DNA of 7,602 bases from Phycisphaera sp. (lineage in GTDB: Bacteria > Planctomycetota > Phycisphaerae > Phycisphaerales > Phycisphaeraceae). The notes under the pieces were generated by a model. That model worked only from the letters and a program-made list of their open reading frames with translations. It made no database searches and had not been told where the DNA came from. Below are positions 6,347-7,602 of this stretch, one piece after another; the stretch's first letter is position 1, and each line of letters begins with the position of its first letter. The position numbers and the translations under genes were made by a program. Where the stretch lies: NCBI GenBank assembly GCA_029287335.1, contig JARFRI010000126.1, positions 1-7,602 on the forward strand. The letters are read 5' to 3'.

Positions 6347-6500
6347 AGGCGGGGGTTCGTGCCGGATTAAGCGATCGTTTGCCGCTCTGAAACGATTGAG
6401 ATTGATATCTCACACATTATCTATAGATGCACGGTATCAAACCTTAGCGGTATTTCGGGCGAATTCGGCGATCTCAATCTTTTTTTGAAAAGGGTGCCTA

Positions 6501-6547
6501 AGATTCGAGGAGTAACTCCTATTGATTAGGTAGAGAGGTGCGAATCT
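6501..6547. repeat. Nested inverted repeat in the PEP-CTERM gene leader
   Basis: AGATTCG (6501-6507) is the reverse complement of CGAATCT (6541-6547). Directly inside lies AGGAGT-A-ACTCCT (6508-6520), a 13-base palindrome perfect except for the centre. It could be an operator for a dimeric regulator or, if transcribed, a two-stem structure in the 5' leader about 65 bases before the start codon. Confidence 0.45.
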
Positions 6548-6599
6548 GTTTGTCGCCCGTCTAGGCTCGTTCTGAGATTTGAAAATTCTTGTCACCTTT

Positions 6600-6605
6600 A
6601 GGAGG
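6600..6605 (+). promoter_or_regulatory. Strong Shine-Dalgarno of the PEP-CTERM gene
   Basis: AGGAGG lies seven bases before the ATG at 6613. This decides the start over the in-frame TTG at 6589 and suggests high translation, unlike the sigma, FecR and GH128 genes, which lack a clear site. Confidence 0.85.
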
Positions 6606-6612
6606 TTTGCCC

Positions 6613-7353
6613 ATGTTTGGTTTTTCAAAATCCCGTTTCGCGGGGATCGCTGCGGTTGGTTTGATCGGTGTCGGCACATCGGCTGGTGCCGCGACGTTTA
6701 CCAATGGCTACACAATAGGTTCAAACTTGCTCGGCGATACGCTTGTTGATGGTGCCGACCATGCAGGCTTGGGCACTGTGGATTTTCGTGCAAACGATTC
6801 GGCAAGCGGCGCTGGCGCGTTTGGTTTTGTAGCTGTCTGGGACGACCTGTGGTCTGTTGGTGATGATGTCTCGGTCACGGGCATCGCGGTTCCACTCCGC
6901 AGCCCGGGCGGTGCCGGTGACACGAGTAATAACACCAACAACGGCACGTTCACATTCACTTTTTACGAGCTAAGCGGAGGAACAAACCTGAACGCTTGGG
7001 ATGGTACGAACAACGGCGAGTCTGCGATAGGCAGTGCGACTGCGGTATTCAACGGCGCGGGCACGGGTACGATCATTCCCTACGTGACCTTCGATTCTTC
7101 TCTCGATTTTACTGCGACTAGCACGGGAATCGCGATCTACATGAACAGCACGAGTTCGATCCGTACACGGTTCGACGACAATGTTGACGGCGTTGATGGG
7201 AGCCGTTTTGCCAGAGCGTCCGGCGATGAGCAGGGCGGGGTAGACGGCTCCGGCGCGCAATGGACAATCGCAGGTACCGCGGTCCCCGAGCCTGGCTCGC
7301 TGGCACTGCTTGGCCTTGGTGGTCTATTGATGGCACGTCGTCGACGTGGCTAA
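6613..7353 (+). CDS. PEP-CTERM-sorted exoprotein of unknown function
   Basis: The protein has 246 residues from the ATG at 6613. Residues 1-26 are a signal peptide (basic start with K6 and R8, hydrophobic FAGIAAVGLIGVG, cleavage after SAGA). The C-terminus carries a complete PEP-CTERM signal: VPEPGS (224-229), hydrophobic LALLGLGGLLM, then ARRRRG. This signal is recognised by an exosortase, which cleaves and delivers the protein to the surface or exopolysaccharide matrix. No exosortase is encoded in the window. The mature part is rich in Gly, Asn, Thr, Ser and Asp, lacks Cys, and has alternating patterns such as GTFTFTFYEL and LDFTATSTGIAIYM, indicating a beta-sandwich. No catalytic motif was recognised. 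It is divergent from the sigma operon and may be one of its targets, which is inference. It is followed by a probable terminator. Confidence 0.9.
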   Translation: MFGFSKSRFAGIAAVGLIGVGTSAGAATFTNGYTIGSNLLGDTLVDGADHAGLGTVDFRANDSASGAGAFGFVAVWDDLWSVGDDVSVTGIAVPLRSPGGAGDTSNNTNNGTFTFTFYELSGGTNLNAWDGTNNGESAIGSATAVFNGAGTGTIIPYVTFDSSLDFTATSTGIAIYMNSTSSIRTRFDDNVDGVDGSRFARASGDEQGGVDGSGAQWTIAGTAVPEPGSLALLGLGGLLMARRRRG

Positions 7354-7396
7354 ATCAATCGATGCATCCGCATCGTCTGTTTCTCATCACTAAACG

Positions 7397-7429
7397 CAGT
7401 GGGCCTGTGAAAGCAGCCCCACTGTCTTT
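7397..7429 (+). terminator. Intrinsic terminator after the PEP-CTERM gene
   Basis: CAGTGGG (7397-7403) pairs with CCCACTG (7418-7424). After one C-C mismatch, CTG (7405-7407) pairs with CAG (7414-7416) around the loop TGAAAG. The stem is followed by TCTTT, a short T-tract. It lies 44 bases after the stop codon at 7353. Confidence 0.65.
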
Positions 7430-7503
7430 GAAGGAGCCAACGGGCTCGGCTTCAACGCCCCGACCCATGCTTCGATCAGGGCAGCGCCGCTGCGTCTCAC
7501 TCC

Positions 7504-7508
7504 AGGTG
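7504..7508 (+). promoter_or_regulatory. Ribosome binding site of the edge gene
   Basis: AGGTG lies seven bases upstream of the ATG at 7516 and supports that start. The short hairpin GAGCC-AACG-GGCTC (7434-7447) lies further upstream in the same leader; no promoter was recognised between the terminator and this site. Confidence 0.5.
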
Positions 7509-7515
7509 CATTCAC

Positions 7516-7602
7516 ATGAACACACGACTGATGCTGGCATTTGCTGCGGTGTTCGGTCTTGCGTTGCTTGCATCTCCGGCAAACGCCCAGGACAAACCCA
7601 AC
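7516..7602 (+). CDS. Secreted protein, N-terminal fragment (runs off the window)
   Basis: Only the first 29 codons are visible. They encode a typical Sec signal peptide: MNTR, hydrophobic LMLAFAAVFGLALLA, then SPANA with likely cleavage before QDKPN. No stop codon occurs before the window end, so the gene continues to the right. The ribosome binding site AGGTG is well placed. It has the same orientation as the PEP-CTERM gene but a terminator lies between them, so it is probably transcribed separately. The mature function cannot be told from five residues. Confidence 0.72.
   Translation, partial: MNTRLMLAFAAVFGLALLASPANAQDKPN

Larger units (their letters stand above)
6347..6612. promoter_or_regulatory. 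Divergent intergenic region between sigma factor and PEP-CTERM gene
   Basis: These 266 bases separate two divergent genes and must hold both promoters. The region is more AT-rich than its neighbours, around 6395-6440 and 6480-6490. It contains GATTGAGAT (6394-6402) with its exact reverse complement ATCTCAATC (6471-6479), a GAGAT-TGAT-ATCTC hairpin (6398-6411), a run of seven T (6480-6486) and the nested repeat at 6501-6547. I could not identify a convincing -35/-10 pair with proper spacing on either strand. Confidence 0.6.

Noticed and set aside
6416..6440. Sigma-70-like promoter for the sigma gene (TTGATA and GATAAT on the minus strand)
   Set aside because: The spacer between the hexamers is only 13 bases, too short for a normal promoter.
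6460..6486. Terminator-like CGAATTCG palindrome followed by seven T
   Set aside because: The palindrome is only 8 bases with no loop and is separated from the T-run, and no gene ends there on the plus strand.
7334..7348. 15-base palindrome CACGTCG-T-CGACGTG at the end of the PEP-CTERM gene
   Set aside because: It lies within the codons of the arginine-rich tail that the PEP-CTERM signal requires, so coding constraint explains it.
6708..7582. Open frames on the minus strand opposite the PEP-CTERM gene and its 3' flank
   Set aside because: They lack motifs, run against a clear signal-peptide and PEP-CTERM gene, and one crosses the terminator and the next gene's start.

Overview
The window suggests a planctomycete, most likely of the Phycisphaerae type. 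This rests on the combination of a 173-residue ECF sigma factor of the Rhodopirellula/Verrucomicrobium kind, a FecR-domain membrane protein translationally coupled to it, a PEP-CTERM-sorted exoprotein, a lamin-tail-domain secreted protein, an FmdB-like small protein of a form common in that phylum, a single-ORF IS66 element and GC-rich coding DNA. No rRNA, tRNA, CRISPR or phage gene was seen. The assignment is inferred from gene families, not from a marker gene.

Layout. Positions 1-1099 (minus strand) hold a small FmdB-like zinc-ribbon-related protein and, upstream of it, a secreted lamin-tail-domain protein; a palindrome-rich REP-like spacer lies between them. Positions 1142-2593 are a degenerate IS66-family element. 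Its transposase keeps the DDE residues but is broken by an in-frame amber codon and has lost its C-terminal end, and its inverted ends are still visible. It sits about 40 bp upstream of the lamin-tail gene. Positions 2650-6346 (minus strand) look like one functional unit, read right to left: ECF sigma factor, FecR-domain membrane protein (stop and start overlap as TAATG), then an exported GH128-type glycoside hydrolase. Positions 6347-6612 are a divergent regulatory region with nested inverted repeats. Positions 6613-7353 (plus strand) encode a PEP-CTERM protein with a strong ribosome binding site, followed by a likely intrinsic terminator at 7397-7429. At the right edge a second secreted protein begins at 7516 and runs off the window.

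How the genes may work together. The sigma factor and FecR protein look like a membrane signalling pair. The downstream glucanase-like enzyme and the divergent PEP-CTERM exoprotein are the obvious candidate targets, pointing to a surface or extracellular polysaccharide function. This link is inferred from gene order only. The most interesting points are the FecR protein's C-terminal domain, which resembles a domain I associate with PEP-CTERM exoproteins, and the structured divergent promoter region. No clearly novel system such as a defence island, retron or biosynthetic cluster was found.
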